A stretch of DNA of 64,000 nt from GCA-002050365 sp038235165 (GTDB lineage Bacteria; Acidobacteriota; Blastocatellia; Pyrinomonadales; Pyrinomonadaceae): the NCBI GenBank assembly GCA_038235165.1, contig JBBSUG010000003.1:135279-199278 (forward strand), read 5' to 3'. Under the pieces are notes generated by a model. The model saw only the letters and a list, made by a program, of their open reading frames with translations, was not told the DNA's origin and did no database searches. Below, in pieces: positions 8,633 to 18,900 of the stretch. How positions within the stretch are numbered: position 1 is the stretch's first letter; every line of letters begins with the position of its first letter. The translations under genes were made by a program, and so were the position numbers.

Positions 8633-8659
8633 CAAAACTCAAGGCAAAACTTATTAGCT

Positions 8660-9691
8660 TTAAGGCTGTGCCGTGAAAAATAACTCGTTGATTTGATTGA
8701 CGATATTAATGCTTTGAGCGGAAAAGGCAAATCTTTTGGAAGTTACGCTGATGATATAGTTTTCGCCCGCCGGAACATCGTTAAAGTGAAAATAGCCGAA
8801 CGGATTGGTCATCGCCGCCCTTTTTGCGCCTGTTTTGTCGGTCAAATTGACGACTGCTCTGAACACGCCCCTGCCGGTTTGAGTCAAAACTCTGCCTTCG
8901 ACGGAACTTGCTGCCGCCGTCAGCACCAGCGGTTTGACGGCAAACCCACCGAACGCCCAGCTTGCCGGGTTGGTCGAATTTCGCGTTAGCTGCGTCACTG
9001 CCGAAACCGCGCTCTTCGTGTCGCCGAAACCGACATCGAAACTGTTGTTGAAAAAAACTCTTCCGTTCCACTGTTCGGTTTGCGGCGGTGTCGGGGTGCC
9101 GAAATACACCGCGTTCGGCGAAGTTGCACCAACACCGAGAACAACGTCGCCGTTAAAACTGTCGGCAATCGTCAAGTTTAGCGCGTCGGAATTTCCCGAA
9201 TTTGCCGAGAACGCGCCGTTCGGCGTGGTTTGGCTGACTCCGTTGAACGAGATCGCACCGCCGACAATCGTGTTGACCGCCGCCGGAATTAAATTTATCG
9301 TCACCGTGTTCGCGCCGACCGGCGGCGCGACGAGACGATAAATTTCGACCGATGTATTGCCCGTCGCCGGCAGCGTCGGGATTGGCGACACCTGCATTCC
9401 GATTGGAGTTAAGGTCTGTGTGCCGTATGTCACCGAAGTCACCCGCGCCGTTGGCACGTTTAACTGCGAATAAGTCGAAACACCGACGTATAAAACACAA
9501 TTCGCGCAGAAATTGACCGTGTGATTAAAAGTCAAAACAGTCACGGCAACAACACTGTCGGAAGTGCCGTTGACGCTCGTGTTGTCAACGGTGATCTGCG
9601 CTCTGGCGGATTCGACCGACAAAATTAGAGAGAAGACAAAACATATCGAAAGATGCACCAAAAACTTAACCGACGATAATTTATTAATCAT
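8660..9691 (-). CDS. Secreted protein with C-terminal carboxypeptidase-regulatory-like domain
   Basis: A 343-residue protein with a clear signal peptide (hydrophobic 'FLVHLSICFVFSLILSV', cleavage near 'ARAQ'). The body (~30-255) is Ser/Thr/Val-rich and beta-predicted, with two close cysteines ('FCANCVLYVGVS') near residue 60; I recognise no catalytic motif. The last ~80 residues ('VEGRVLTQTGRGVFRAVVNL' through 'NPFGYFHFNDVPAGENYII') form a carboxypeptidase-regulatory-like beta-sandwich. The same tail ends the genes at 13346 and 15978, so it is probably a shared surface-attachment or export module. It has its own terminator. Function of the body unknown. Confidence 0.75.
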   Translation of the reverse strand: MINKLSSVKFLVHLSICFVFSLILSVESARAQITVDNTSVNGTSDSVVAVTVLTFNHTVNFCANCVLYVGVSTYSQLNVPTARVTSVTYGTQTLTPIGMQVSPIPTLPATGNTSVEIYRLVAPPVGANTVTINLIPAAVNTIVGGAISFNGVSQTTPNGAFSANSGNSDALNLTIADSFNGDVVLGVGATSPNAVYFGTPTPPQTEQWNGRVFFNNSFDVGFGDTKSAVSAVTQLTRNSTNPASWAFGGFAVKPLVLTAAASSVEGRVLTQTGRGVFRAVVNLTDKTGAKRAAMTNPFGYFHFNDVPAGENYIISVTSKRFAFSAQSINIVNQINELFFTAQP

Positions 9692-9732
9692 TTTACTGCC
9701 TCTCTCGAATACTTTTAATCGTCATCATAACA

Positions 9733-12700
9733 TCATTTGAGCAACTCTTGAAAAATGCGGCGCGTTTCGGGCGCGGGCGCAACGCCGAGTTCGTTTTTTA
9801 GGAGTTTTTGCAATGTGTCAAACTGTTCTTTGACGGCGGCGGGCTTGCCCTGTGCGGCGAAAACTTTCATTACCAGCCGGTGAACGTCTTCGCGAAACGG
9901 ATCGGTCTGCAAAATTTCGCCGGTGAATTTCAACGCGTTTGACCAGTTTTTTTCGTTGAAAGCGAGTTTTGCCAGTCCCTTTAAAACCCGGGCGAACTGT
10001 TCCGCGTAATACTTGCGTCGCTCTTCCGCCCAATCGTCGTAAACGCCCGCCATAAATTCGCCGCGATAAAGAGCGTGCGCCGCTTCTAAATTTAAGCGCA
10101 AGTTTGCCGGGTCCTTTTCGCGTTTGGCTTTTTCGGCGGCACTGATGTAATTTTCAAATTCTTCCGTGTCAATCGAATAGGCGAGTTCGGGGTTTAACTG
10201 GTATGCGCCGTCGCGGAACAGCAAAAAATTTTGCTTGAACGATTGGCGGCTGTTCAGGGCTTTGCGGATGTGCGAAATGGTCGGGTGAAAGTTTTTTTCG
10301 ATTGTGTCGAGTTCGTTCGCGCTCCAAAAAGTATCAATCAAAACGTCTTTTTCGGCGCGCCGATTTTTACTAGCGGCGATATAGCAAAAAATATCACGCG
10401 ACCGTTTCGTCGTCCACGCATCGGTCGCAAACGGCTTCGTTTGATCGCGGTAAATTTCGACGAATCCCAAAACTTTCACCGTCAAATCGGTAATTGCCGG
10501 GTGGCGGACGGCGGGAACGGAAAGTGCGGAACCGTTATCAACGGGTTCGCTGACGGCTTTTATTTCATCTTTCGACTCCCGGTTTTCAACTGTTTCGCGC
10601 AAATCGAGCGGCAGTTTTTCGATCACTTCTTCGTCGCTGAAAAGACGCGGGTTTTTTTGAATTTCGCCGCGCAGCCAGTGTTCGTAATCCAGCCGCGCCG
10701 CCAAATCCAAGGCTCTTTGCAGCGGCGGCAGCATTTTTTTCCGATTGCCGAGCGCAAAATATGTTTCAGCCAGCAACAGCGATGAAACCGCTTCGTCGTA
10801 GTTGAGATTTTGCTCTTGAAAAAAGGTGACGAGAACGCTTATTTCCTCGGGCAGACCGGCAATTTCACTTTGCGCGAGCCGGACGCGGCACAACGCGAGC
10901 TTGACGGTTTTAATGCCGAAATCATTGTTCGTTTTGAGCCGCGCCGCGAGCAAATTTTCCAACAATCCGCGAGCCTTGACCGAATCGCCGCGCAACAGAT
11001 AAAATTTTGCGCGTTCTTCGTCCAGGTCACGCGTCGTCAAATCCACCCCGGCATCTTCGTAGGCTTTTAACGCCCGTTCGTAAAATTCGCCGGCGTGCGG
11101 AAAGTCGGCTTTTTCGCGGTAAAAATTGCCGTATGCCTCGAAAATCTCGCCGCGCAGTGACTTCAGATTAAAGATTTGGCAGATTTCCAATGCCCGTTCC
11201 AACTGTTTTTCGGCTTCGTCAAATTCGCCGCGATAAAGATGGAGCCGCGCCACATTCAAATGTCCGATGGCTTCCTGCGGCACGAGTTCGCTGCTTTTAC
11301 TGTCGCTGAAAATCCGTTTGAACCAGCGCAGAGCCTCGCCGTAATCGCCGCGAAAACCGGCGGGCAGTGCCAGATTGTGCGTAATCAGGCGAATATAATG
11401 ATCGTTCGCCTGTTTTTCAGCGAGTTCGAGAGCGCGGTGAAATTGGTTTTCGGCATTCGTCCACGCGCCCTGTCCGACGTAGCACAACCCGCGCGTGTTG
11501 GCGCATTTCAAAAAAGTTTCCGAATCTTCGGCGACTAATTTTTCGGCTTTTTCCAGATAGTTGATGGCACTAATATTATCGCCCTTGCGCCGCGCCAAAC
11601 TCGCCAGCGAATGCAGAGCTTCCGCTTCGCCGGTTTTATCTTTGTTTTCCGCCAATAATTTCATCGCCCGGTGAAGTAGTTTCGACGACGCTTCTATTTC
11701 GCCGCGCAGTCGGGCGATTTCGGCTTTGTGCAGCAGGGAACGCGGAAATTCGTCCAACAATTCGAGCGGAATCTTCCCGATAAAATTATCGAGCGTCGTA
11801 ATCGCGCCGCTTTCGAGCCATTCGCCGCCTTTTTCGGCGATGATTTTCGTCACTTCGGCGAATTTTTCGGCTTCGAGCAGAAACGGAATCGCGCTTTCCC
11901 ATTGATTCTCCGCGAAGAAAAAATCCGCCAGTCGTTCACGTTCGCGTCCAAGTTCGGCGCGTCCGATTTCCGAGCGCAGACGACGCTGTAAAAAATCACG
12001 AAAAAGCGGGTGCAGACGGTAAACTTCGCCCGTTCTGACTTCACCGGCGACGGTTAAAAAAACATTTTTTTGCAGCAGTTCGGGCAGCAGCGCGGAACAG
12101 CGCAGATCAGGGAATAGGCGGCTGCAAACATCGAGCGGCAAGGAGTTGAGCAAGGATAAATAAAGCAGCAGGTTTTGAATTTCTTCCGGCTCGCGGGAAA
12201 AAACTTCTTCGGCAAAGTAATCGAAAATATCTTTTTCTGATTTGTGCAGAATATTTCCCAAATCAATCGGAAATTTTTCGGAGTGCGCGTAAATTTCCTG
12301 TTCGGCGACCTGTTTGATGAGTTGCAGCGCGGTAATCCAGCCGTGCGTTCGCTCGCGGTATTCGGCGATTTCCTCATCCTTTAATTCGACATTCAAAGTC
12401 TGCCGGAAAAGTTCGCACATTTCATCGTCGGTGAACAGTAAATCTTCGCGGTTGATGACCAGTGCGCGTGATTGAGTGCGGCGGCGGACAATCGCCAGCG
12501 GCGGCAAATCGCGTGTCGTGATAATCAAATGCAGCATTTCCGACGAATAGCGCAAAAGCCGGTCAACCAATTGATGAACGACGGTTTCGCGCCCGATGTG
12601 ATGATAATCGTCCAGTACCAAAATAAAAGGCTGTTCGATAGTTTCGAGAATTTCGTTGAGCAGCAGATCAACGGCGCGTTCGGGAAACCGGAGCAGTTCG

Positions 12701-13023
12701 TCGGTCGCTTTTTCGAGATAGGGCAAAATCGCTTCACCGAAAGCGGGCGCGAAATTTTTGATGCCGTGGGCGATATAGCCGAGAAAAACAAACGGGTCGG
12801 CATCCGTGTGGTCGAGCTGATACCAGACCGTTTGCCGCGAACCGCTGCGAATAAATTCGGAAATCAGCGTCGTTTTCCCGCACCCCGCATCAGCCGCTAC
12901 CAGAGTTATCGGCGCATTGATATTTGCCTTTAACTTATCGGTCAGGCGCGGGCGCGGGAGCAATTCGGTGACGGCACGCGGCGGCAGCAATTTTGTTCGC
13001 AGAAAAAAATTCGGTTTCGACAT
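9733..13023 (-). CDS. MalT-type STAND ATPase with C-terminal BTAD (SARP-like) domain
   Basis: A 1096-residue signal-integrating transcription regulator. The N-terminus is a MalT-like STAND ATPase: 'LLPRPRL' entry, Walker A 'AADAGCGKTT' (Lys50), Walker B 'FILVLDDYHH' (Asp138-139), 'LHLIITTRDLPPL' sensor, and the 'THGWITALQL' winged-helix end. Residues ~400-800 are TPR-like helical repeats. From ~850 a winged-helix DNA-binding part ('VLGFVEIYRD', 'TKRSRDIFCYIAA') precedes a bacterial transcriptional activator domain ('LYRGEFMAGVYDDWAEERR'). The domain pair is that of AfsR/SARP activators. It probably senses a ligand in the TPR part and switches on ATP binding. Divergent from the CSLREA gene at 13346 and near four TTGAG pairs, it may control this surface-protein island. 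The target assignment is inference. Confidence 0.88.
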   Translation of the reverse strand: MSKPNFFLRTKLLPPRAVTELLPRPRLTDKLKANINAPITLVAADAGCGKTTLISEFIRSGSRQTVWYQLDHTDADPFVFLGYIAHGIKNFAPAFGEAILPYLEKATDELLRFPERAVDLLLNEILETIEQPFILVLDDYHHIGRETVVHQLVDRLLRYSSEMLHLIITTRDLPPLAIVRRRTQSRALVINREDLLFTDDEMCELFRQTLNVELKDEEIAEYRERTHGWITALQLIKQVAEQEIYAHSEKFPIDLGNILHKSEKDIFDYFAEEVFSREPEEIQNLLLYLSLLNSLPLDVCSRLFPDLRCSALLPELLQKNVFLTVAGEVRTGEVYRLHPLFRDFLQRRLRSEIGRAELGRERERLADFFFAENQWESAIPFLLEAEKFAEVTKIIAEKGGEWLESGAITTLDNFIGKIPLELLDEFPRSLLHKAEIARLRGEIEASSKLLHRAMKLLAENKDKTGEAEALHSLASLARRKGDNISAINYLEKAEKLVAEDSETFLKCANTRGLCYVGQGAWTNAENQFHRALELAEKQANDHYIRLITHNLALPAGFRGDYGEALRWFKRIFSDSKSSELVPQEAIGHLNVARLHLYRGEFDEAEKQLERALEICQIFNLKSLRGEIFEAYGNFYREKADFPHAGEFYERALKAYEDAGVDLTTRDLDEERAKFYLLRGDSVKARGLLENLLAARLKTNNDFGIKTVKLALCRVRLAQSEIAGLPEEISVLVTFFQEQNLNYDEAVSSLLLAETYFALGNRKKMLPPLQRALDLAARLDYEHWLRGEIQKNPRLFSDEEVIEKLPLDLRETVENRESKDEIKAVSEPVDNGSALSVPAVRHPAITDLTVKVLGFVEIYRDQTKPFATDAWTTKRSRDIFCYIAASKNRRAEKDVLIDTFWSANELDTIEKNFHPTISHIRKALNSRQSFKQNFLLFRDGAYQLNPELAYSIDTEEFENYISAAEKAKREKDPANLRLNLEAAHALYRGEFMAGVYDDWAEERRKYYAEQFARVLKGLAKLAFNEKNWSNALKFTGEILQTDPFREDVHRLVMKVFAAQGKPAAVKEQFDTLQKLLKNELGVAPAPETRRIFQELLK

Positions 13024-13345
13024 TGAAAATACCCGTAAATCTGAGATTTCCGAGATTATTTCATAACCGGAAGATTTTTGCGAGTGAATTGTCGAATGGG
13101 CGGTTTTTATTTGCTCCGATGTTCATTTTCCTGTAACATTCAAAACGACCAAAATTGCAACGTTAAAGCAGTCGGAAATCAGTCACAGATCGGACATTTC
13201 CCGGTAACGCTCCCGGCGACAATCGTTACCTGCTGAATGAACTAAAATTTTCGAACCGAGAACAACTGTCGGCTGACAACAAGACTGTCAGCGCAACCTG
13301 TGATATTTCGTCTGTAAAAATTAAAATTAAGAGGCTTCCACAAAT
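13024..13345. other. Divergent intergenic region
   Basis: A 322-bp region between the BTAD regulator and the CSLREA gene, presumably holding both promoters. Visible structure: GGTAACG/CGTTACC (13203-13209, 13224-13230) and GCTGACA/TGTCAGC (13272-13278, 13286-13292). No ORF and no clear -10/-35 pair could be assigned. Confidence 0.5.
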
Positions 13346-15502
13346 ATGAAATTAGATAAATTCACCCTGCGCGTTCTTTTCGCTGAACGCGCCCGACGAT
13401 ATTTTGTTTTTGCTGCCGCATTATTTGCGGTGTGTTTTCTTTTCAACGCTTCATCAAGCGTTTATGCGGCGACGTTTGTGGTTAACACAACCAACGATAC
13501 GCAGGATGCTGCCGCCGGAAACGGCACTTGCGCCGATGCTGCCGGAGCGTGTTCGCTCAGAGCGGCGATCACTGAAGCCAATGCGCTTGCCGGTGCAGAC
13601 ATCATTACGCTTCCGGCGGGAACTTATACCGAAACATTGCTAGGTACTGGACAAACCGGTGAAAACCTCAATGCCGGCGGTGATTTCGATATTACATCCG
13701 ACATCACCATCAACGGTGCAGGCGCGGGTTCAACGATTGTTCAGGCAAACGCGGCGGCGGGCGTGGCGACCGAGCGCGTTTTTCACATCCGGGCAGCCGC
13801 TGCCGCAACTGCTTTAACGGTTGTTTTGGACGGCTTAACTATGCAAAACGGTCGCAATGCCATTAACGCCTTCGGTGGCGGAATCAGAATTGACCAAGGC
13901 ACGAATCACAATGTTACGATCAGCAACTCGACCGTCGCCAACAATTTGAATGATACAAGCGGCGGCGGGCTTTCGATTTCAGGAGCGACTACGCCGACTG
14001 TTACGATCACCAACAGCACGTTTTCAAATAATCGGGCTGGCTCCGCGACGGCGGGAACTTCAGCCACCGGCGGCGGTATTCAGATAAATGTCGCGGGAAT
14101 TGTCAATATCACCAACACGGTTATAACGGGCAACACGGCTACTTCCGGATTGACCACAGTAGGACCGAGTGGCGGCGGAATAAGTATTGCTGCTGGAACG
14201 AATACGATTACTAATTCGACGATCAGTAATAATACTTCCTCAATAGCAATTGCCGGTTCGGCAAGCAGTGCCTTTAGCGGCGGCGTACATCTGACTGGCG
14301 GCACGGCAACTTTGATAGGCAGCACGGTAAATAATAATACTTCAACAGCCACAAACGGAACAGGCTCCGGTTTTGCAGGCGGAATTTACAATCAGCAGGC
14401 AACGCTTAATCTGACGAATTCAACTCTTAGCGGAAATACGGCGAGTAATTTTCACGGCGGCATTCGGGCATTGTCGCAAACAATTCTGACGACGACAAAT
14501 ATTACCAACAGCACAATCAGCAATAACTCGGCACCGGGTGAAGGTGGTGGTGTGGTTAATTTCGCCGTCGGAGCGGCAAACTCCATTGTGACCGTGACAG
14601 GTTCGGCAATCGTCGGCAATTCCGGCGGTTCCGGCGTTGGCGGCGGAGTTGAAAACTTTAGTAACTCGACCGGTCTTGCAACGGTGAACCTTGATAATTC
14701 TACCGTCGGCGGAAACAGTGCCGCCAACGGCGCGGGGATTTACAATACAGGAGCTACTTCGGCAATCAATCTGAGGTATTCAACCGTCGCATCAAATACG
14801 GCAACAGCCAGCGGCGGCGGACTTTTCCAAGATGCCACCGGCACAACTAACTTATTGAGTAGTATTGTCGCCGATAATACCGCCCCGACCGGACCGGACA
14901 TTTCAGGAACAATCACTTCGGGCGGTTATAACCACGTTGAAAATACGGCGGGCGGCACATTCCCGTTAGCACCCGGCGGCGGCGGTAATGCACCGACGGC
15001 AGCGGGCGATGTCACCGGTGTTGATCCGGGATTGACGGCGTTGGCGTTAAACGGCGGCACGACGTTAAGTTACAAACCCGGTCCGATGAGTCCTGTTCTG
15101 GACACGATTCCGACCGGAACCAACGGCTGCGGAACGGCACCGTTTAATGTTGACCAACCCGGCGGTTTCCGTCCGACTGATTCGGACAATAACGGAACGG
15201 CGGCTTGTGAAAAAGGCTCGGTCGAAGTTCTCGCGCCGACTGCATCGGCAGTTTCCATCGGCGGACGGGTGATGGGAAGCGGCGGCAAACGCGGTCTCGC
15301 CAACGCCGTGGTGACTGTCACTGACGCTCTGGGAACAAACCGGACGGCACGAACCAACACCTTCGGGTATTTTCAATTTAACAACGTCGAAGCGGGACAA
15401 ACGTATATTTTCAGTATTTCCGCCAAACGGTACCAATTTCAAACGCAGGTCATCAGCATCAACAACGATTTGACCGACCTGAGTTTTGCACCTCTTTACT
15501 AG
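13346..15502 (+). CDS. CSLREA-domain secreted beta-helix protein
   Basis: A 718-residue protein with an N-terminal signal segment ('YFVFAAALFAVCFLF', cleavage near 'VYAATF'). The CSLREA domain follows directly ('NTTNDTQD', 'CSLRAAITEANALAGADIIT'). Residues ~110-560 form a right-handed parallel beta-helix made of 'NSTISNNT'-type turns and glycine-rich 'GGGI' corners, as in polymorphic outer-membrane proteins and adhesins. The last ~80 residues are the carboxypeptidase-regulatory-like tail ('GGRVMGSGGKRGLANAVVTV', 'NTFGYFQFNNVEAGQTYIF'). A surface-exposed adhesin or binding protein is likely; no enzyme motif is seen. It is followed by a strong hairpin. Confidence 0.85.
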   Translation: MKLDKFTLRVLFAERARRYFVFAAALFAVCFLFNASSSVYAATFVVNTTNDTQDAAAGNGTCADAAGACSLRAAITEANALAGADIITLPAGTYTETLLGTGQTGENLNAGGDFDITSDITINGAGAGSTIVQANAAAGVATERVFHIRAAAAATALTVVLDGLTMQNGRNAINAFGGGIRIDQGTNHNVTISNSTVANNLNDTSGGGLSISGATTPTVTITNSTFSNNRAGSATAGTSATGGGIQINVAGIVNITNTVITGNTATSGLTTVGPSGGGISIAAGTNTITNSTISNNTSSIAIAGSASSAFSGGVHLTGGTATLIGSTVNNNTSTATNGTGSGFAGGIYNQQATLNLTNSTLSGNTASNFHGGIRALSQTILTTTNITNSTISNNSAPGEGGGVVNFAVGAANSIVTVTGSAIVGNSGGSGVGGGVENFSNSTGLATVNLDNSTVGGNSAANGAGIYNTGATSAINLRYSTVASNTATASGGGLFQDATGTTNLLSSIVADNTAPTGPDISGTITSGGYNHVENTAGGTFPLAPGGGGNAPTAAGDVTGVDPGLTALALNGGTTLSYKPGPMSPVLDTIPTGTNGCGTAPFNVDQPGGFRPTDSDNNGTAACEKGSVEVLAPTASAVSIGGRVMGSGGKRGLANAVVTVTDALGTNRTARTNTFGYFQFNNVEAGQTYIFSISAKRYQFQTQVISINNDLTDLSFAPLY

Positions 15503-15977
15503 GGTTTTTGCTCTGTAGATCAGCTTTCGTATGAAATAGCAGAAGCTGAACCGGTTAGTTGACTTATAAGAAAGCCCGTCAATTGGATTTGTCACAAATC
15601 ATTAATTGACGGGCTTTCTTGTCGTCCGAAGATGTCAGCGAAAAAAGGCGAAATGATGATTTATCAAAGCTCAAGACTATAATTGTTTGCATTTTCGCAA
15701 TTTGCCTTGATAAAAATGCACAAAAAATGTATATTGGCGGGGAATCCACAAATCGTTTTTCTAAAACAAGCAAATTAACAGTGTCTCAAATTATATTCTC
15801 TTAAATGAATATTATAATTCGAGTCAAATGAAACTTTTCAAGCATAATCTGAAAGCGAAATGCGGACGAGGGTGATTCTTTAAATTTTCGGGAATATCTT
15901 TATATTTTACTACTGCAATTTTTTACCGAAAAATTCCGAGAGAAATCTTAACTCTACAAAAGAAAACAAGGAGAATT
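15503..15977. other. Gene-free spacer with terminator, upstream of the Fn3 protein
   Basis: A 475-bp spacer between two co-directional secreted-protein genes. It holds TCAGCTT/AAGCTGA (15520-15526, 15543-15549), a large terminator hairpin (15568-15620) and an AT-rich stretch that should hold the next promoter. Short ORFs in it have no coding features. Confidence 0.6.
15568..15620 (+). terminator. Large terminator hairpin after the CSLREA gene
   Basis: AAGAAAGCCCGTCAATT (15568-15584) pairs perfectly with AATTGACGGGCTTTCTT (15604-15620). An inner GATTTG/CAAATC stem caps it. Confidence 0.85.
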
Positions 15978-18900
15978 ATGAAGAAACACAAAAAAAATAT
16001 TTTGCCCGGCGGAAAATTTGATTTTCGCTTAGTGGTTTTGTCGCTTGCTTTGCTGGTGACAATGTTCAATTTGAATATTCTGGCTCAAAACACGGCTTCA
16101 CAGGTTGGTGCCAACGTTCTTGAAACCAAACAGTATGATGCTGACAGAAGTGAGGAAAATGAGAATATTAACAAAAAGTTATATTCGATCAATCCTTCAA
16201 TGGATTTATTAAGTGCTGCGACGTATGCTTTTGCGCCTGCCACGGCTGCTCTCGAAGATATGTCAACCGGCACTACACAGCTTGTCGCACCGGGGTTAGA
16301 TGACACGGCTTCAGCAGTCACGAATATCGGTTTCGATTTTTGGTATGACGGAGTGCGCTACACGCAGTTTTCGGTCAATGCCAACGGTTTGGCAAGATTA
16401 GGAGCAGCCGCTGTTTCAACTTCGTTTGACAACGCTTCTGCCACCGGTTTTGCGACAACGACGAATGCACCAAAGATTGCTCCCTACTATGATGATATCT
16501 GGATTGGTACTAATGGTAATATTCGTTCTAAAGTGGTCGGCGCGGTCGGCAGCCGTAAGTTAATTGTCGAATGGAATAATATGACTATTCCGCGTCAATC
16601 GGCGGCAACGACAGGCGCGGCAACTTTCCAAATGTGGATTTATGAATCGGCGCATCCGACGACTCCCGGCGTAATTCAATTCGTTTATGGCAACGGAATG
16701 GTGATTAACACAGTTCAAGGCGGTTATACAATCGGATTGCAATCGGGTGCGGCGACGAATTTAGCCAGCGTTACAACGGCGACCAATACGATTAGTTATT
16801 CTGCCGCGAATAATACTCAAACAGATGCTATAACAACAGGTAAAAGTTATATCTTTACGCCGAATGTTCCGACTGCACCGACCGGTTTGACGTTTACGGC
16901 AATTAATTCGGTAGGGCTGACCTTAAATTGGACGGATAACGCGACAAATGAAGTCGGTTATGTAATTTATCGTTCGCTTGATGGAGTGAATTACTCGTTT
17001 TTGGCGCAGACCGCCGCTAATGCGACGAGCTATGCTGATATGGGATTAGCTTCGACAACGACTTATTTTTATCAGGTTTACGCCGTGACGGAAGGAGCTT
17101 TAAGTTCGCCTGTCTTGGCGGGTAGTCAGGCGACAACCGCACCCGGAAACGACACTTGTGCGGGCGCGGGCGGAAACTACAGCGCTCCGACAACTTGGGC
17201 TGATGGAACAGTTCCGAACGCAGGTGATAACGTCACAATTCAAGCAGGCTGCACCGTGACCGTTGACACCACTACGGCGACGGCTCTCAGCCTAACAATT
17301 GCCAGCGGCGGTTCATTAACAGCCGTGCCGGGAACGACTATTACGGTTGGCGGAGATTTGATTAACAACGGGACGCTCGACCTTAGCCCGACTAACGCAG
17401 CAACCGGCGCGGGACTTGTCTTCACCGGCGCAAACAGCAATGTCTTCGGCGGAACGGGCGCGATAAACGATGTGTTGACGATTACCGTTAACAAAGGCAC
17501 TTCGTCAGCTAATGTGCTTGACGTGACTGCAACAAACTTTACGGTTCAGGGTGTCACCACCGATGTCGCCGGATTTCTGACGCTGACCAACGGCACATTC
17601 AAGGTTTCCGGCACGTTTACGGTTACCAACAGAACATTTGCCGTTCCTGCTTATACGATTCCGGCAACAGCGGGTTTCTGGCTGAACAATCCGAACTATA
17701 CTGTTGCCGGACAAGCCGGAAGTTCGACTGAAGCCGGACTGCTCAGAATTACGCAGGGAATATTTAACATCGGAACCGGAACCGGCAACTCGATGGGATT
17801 CAGCTCAGGCAGCACGGTAATTGTCGAAGGCGGTACGGTCAATGCTACCGGTAGATTCGGGGTAGCGGCGGCAGGTAATGTTTTTACATATAATCAGTCT
17901 GCCGGGACAGTGACGGTTAATACGGTTGGTAACGCTTCAACAACTCTGGGAAGTTTCGATTTGGGAACATCAGCATCTTCTTCCATAACTATCTCAGGTG
18001 GAACTATCGTTGTCCAACTCGCGACGACCATTGATTATCGTAATCAGGCGGGAAGCGGCATCACGGGTGTCACGGGCGGAACGTTGCAGTTAGGCAACGC
18101 GAATTCGGGAGCGGCGAAAGCCTTCAACATTCGCGGTGTCGTGCCGAATCTCGTCATTACAAATACTTCCGGTAATCACACGGCGACTTGGGGTGCGCCC
18201 GCAACTTACAACAACATTTCGCTGAACATCACTATCAATACAGGAAATACCCTGACCTTGGGTAACCAGATTTTCTTGTTTGCAGGTGCCGTTCTGACGA
18301 ATAACGGAACTTTAACTAGTATCGGAACGTCGGCACGATTCATTACGTTTTCTTCGACCGTTGCTCAATCATATACGGGCAGCGGCGTGGTTACCGCACC
18401 GATGAACAGTTTCGAGTTGCAGAGTGACCTCGGATTCACATTTGATCCGTCAATTCCTCAAATCGTCACAAATCGAGTCATTATTTTCGTGGGAAATCTT
18501 GTCAACTCGAACAAACTGACAGTCGGTAGCGGCGGCGCATCAACTGCTATTGTTCAAATTGGCAATACGACGACACCAACTGCCGCTGGAACTTTCGATC
18601 AACCTTTAACTTTTAACCCCGGCACCGGCGGAATTGTTATCTCTTATCTGAGAACAACCGCTTCAAGAGTTACCGGCGGAGAAATTCCGACAACACGGTC
18701 TATTACGAATTTATCGTATGATGATGACGATCCGACGCACACCTTGACCGTTGCGGGCGGTGATTTGACCGTTACCGGAACGCTGACGCTGACCAACGGT
18801 ATCGTTTTGACTGGCACTAATACGCTGATTCACAACGGAACGGCGGCACGCACGAACGGGTTCGTCGCGGGTAATTTGAGCAGAAGCTATACGGCGGTAG

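Larger units (their letters stand above)
7944..8659. other. Gene-free region with hairpin repeats and TTGAG direct repeats
   Basis: A 716-bp gap between convergent genes. I see no convincing ORF. It holds a small hairpin (8084-8101), two copies of a double-hairpin unit (8116-8184 and 8231-8298), two TTGAG pairs spaced 11 bp (8504-8519, 8546-8561) and the terminator of the downstream minus-strand gene (8605-8632). Confidence 0.7.

Noticed and set aside
9738..9753. A TTGAG/TTGAA pair with 11-bp spacing at the 3' end of the BTAD gene
   Set aside because: It lies in the coding sequence for the last residues (FQELLK) and lacks the AAAAC centre, so it is probably chance.
15579..15804. Short ORFs after the CSLREA gene
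   Set aside because: They start within or next to a terminator hairpin and lack any protein-like pattern.
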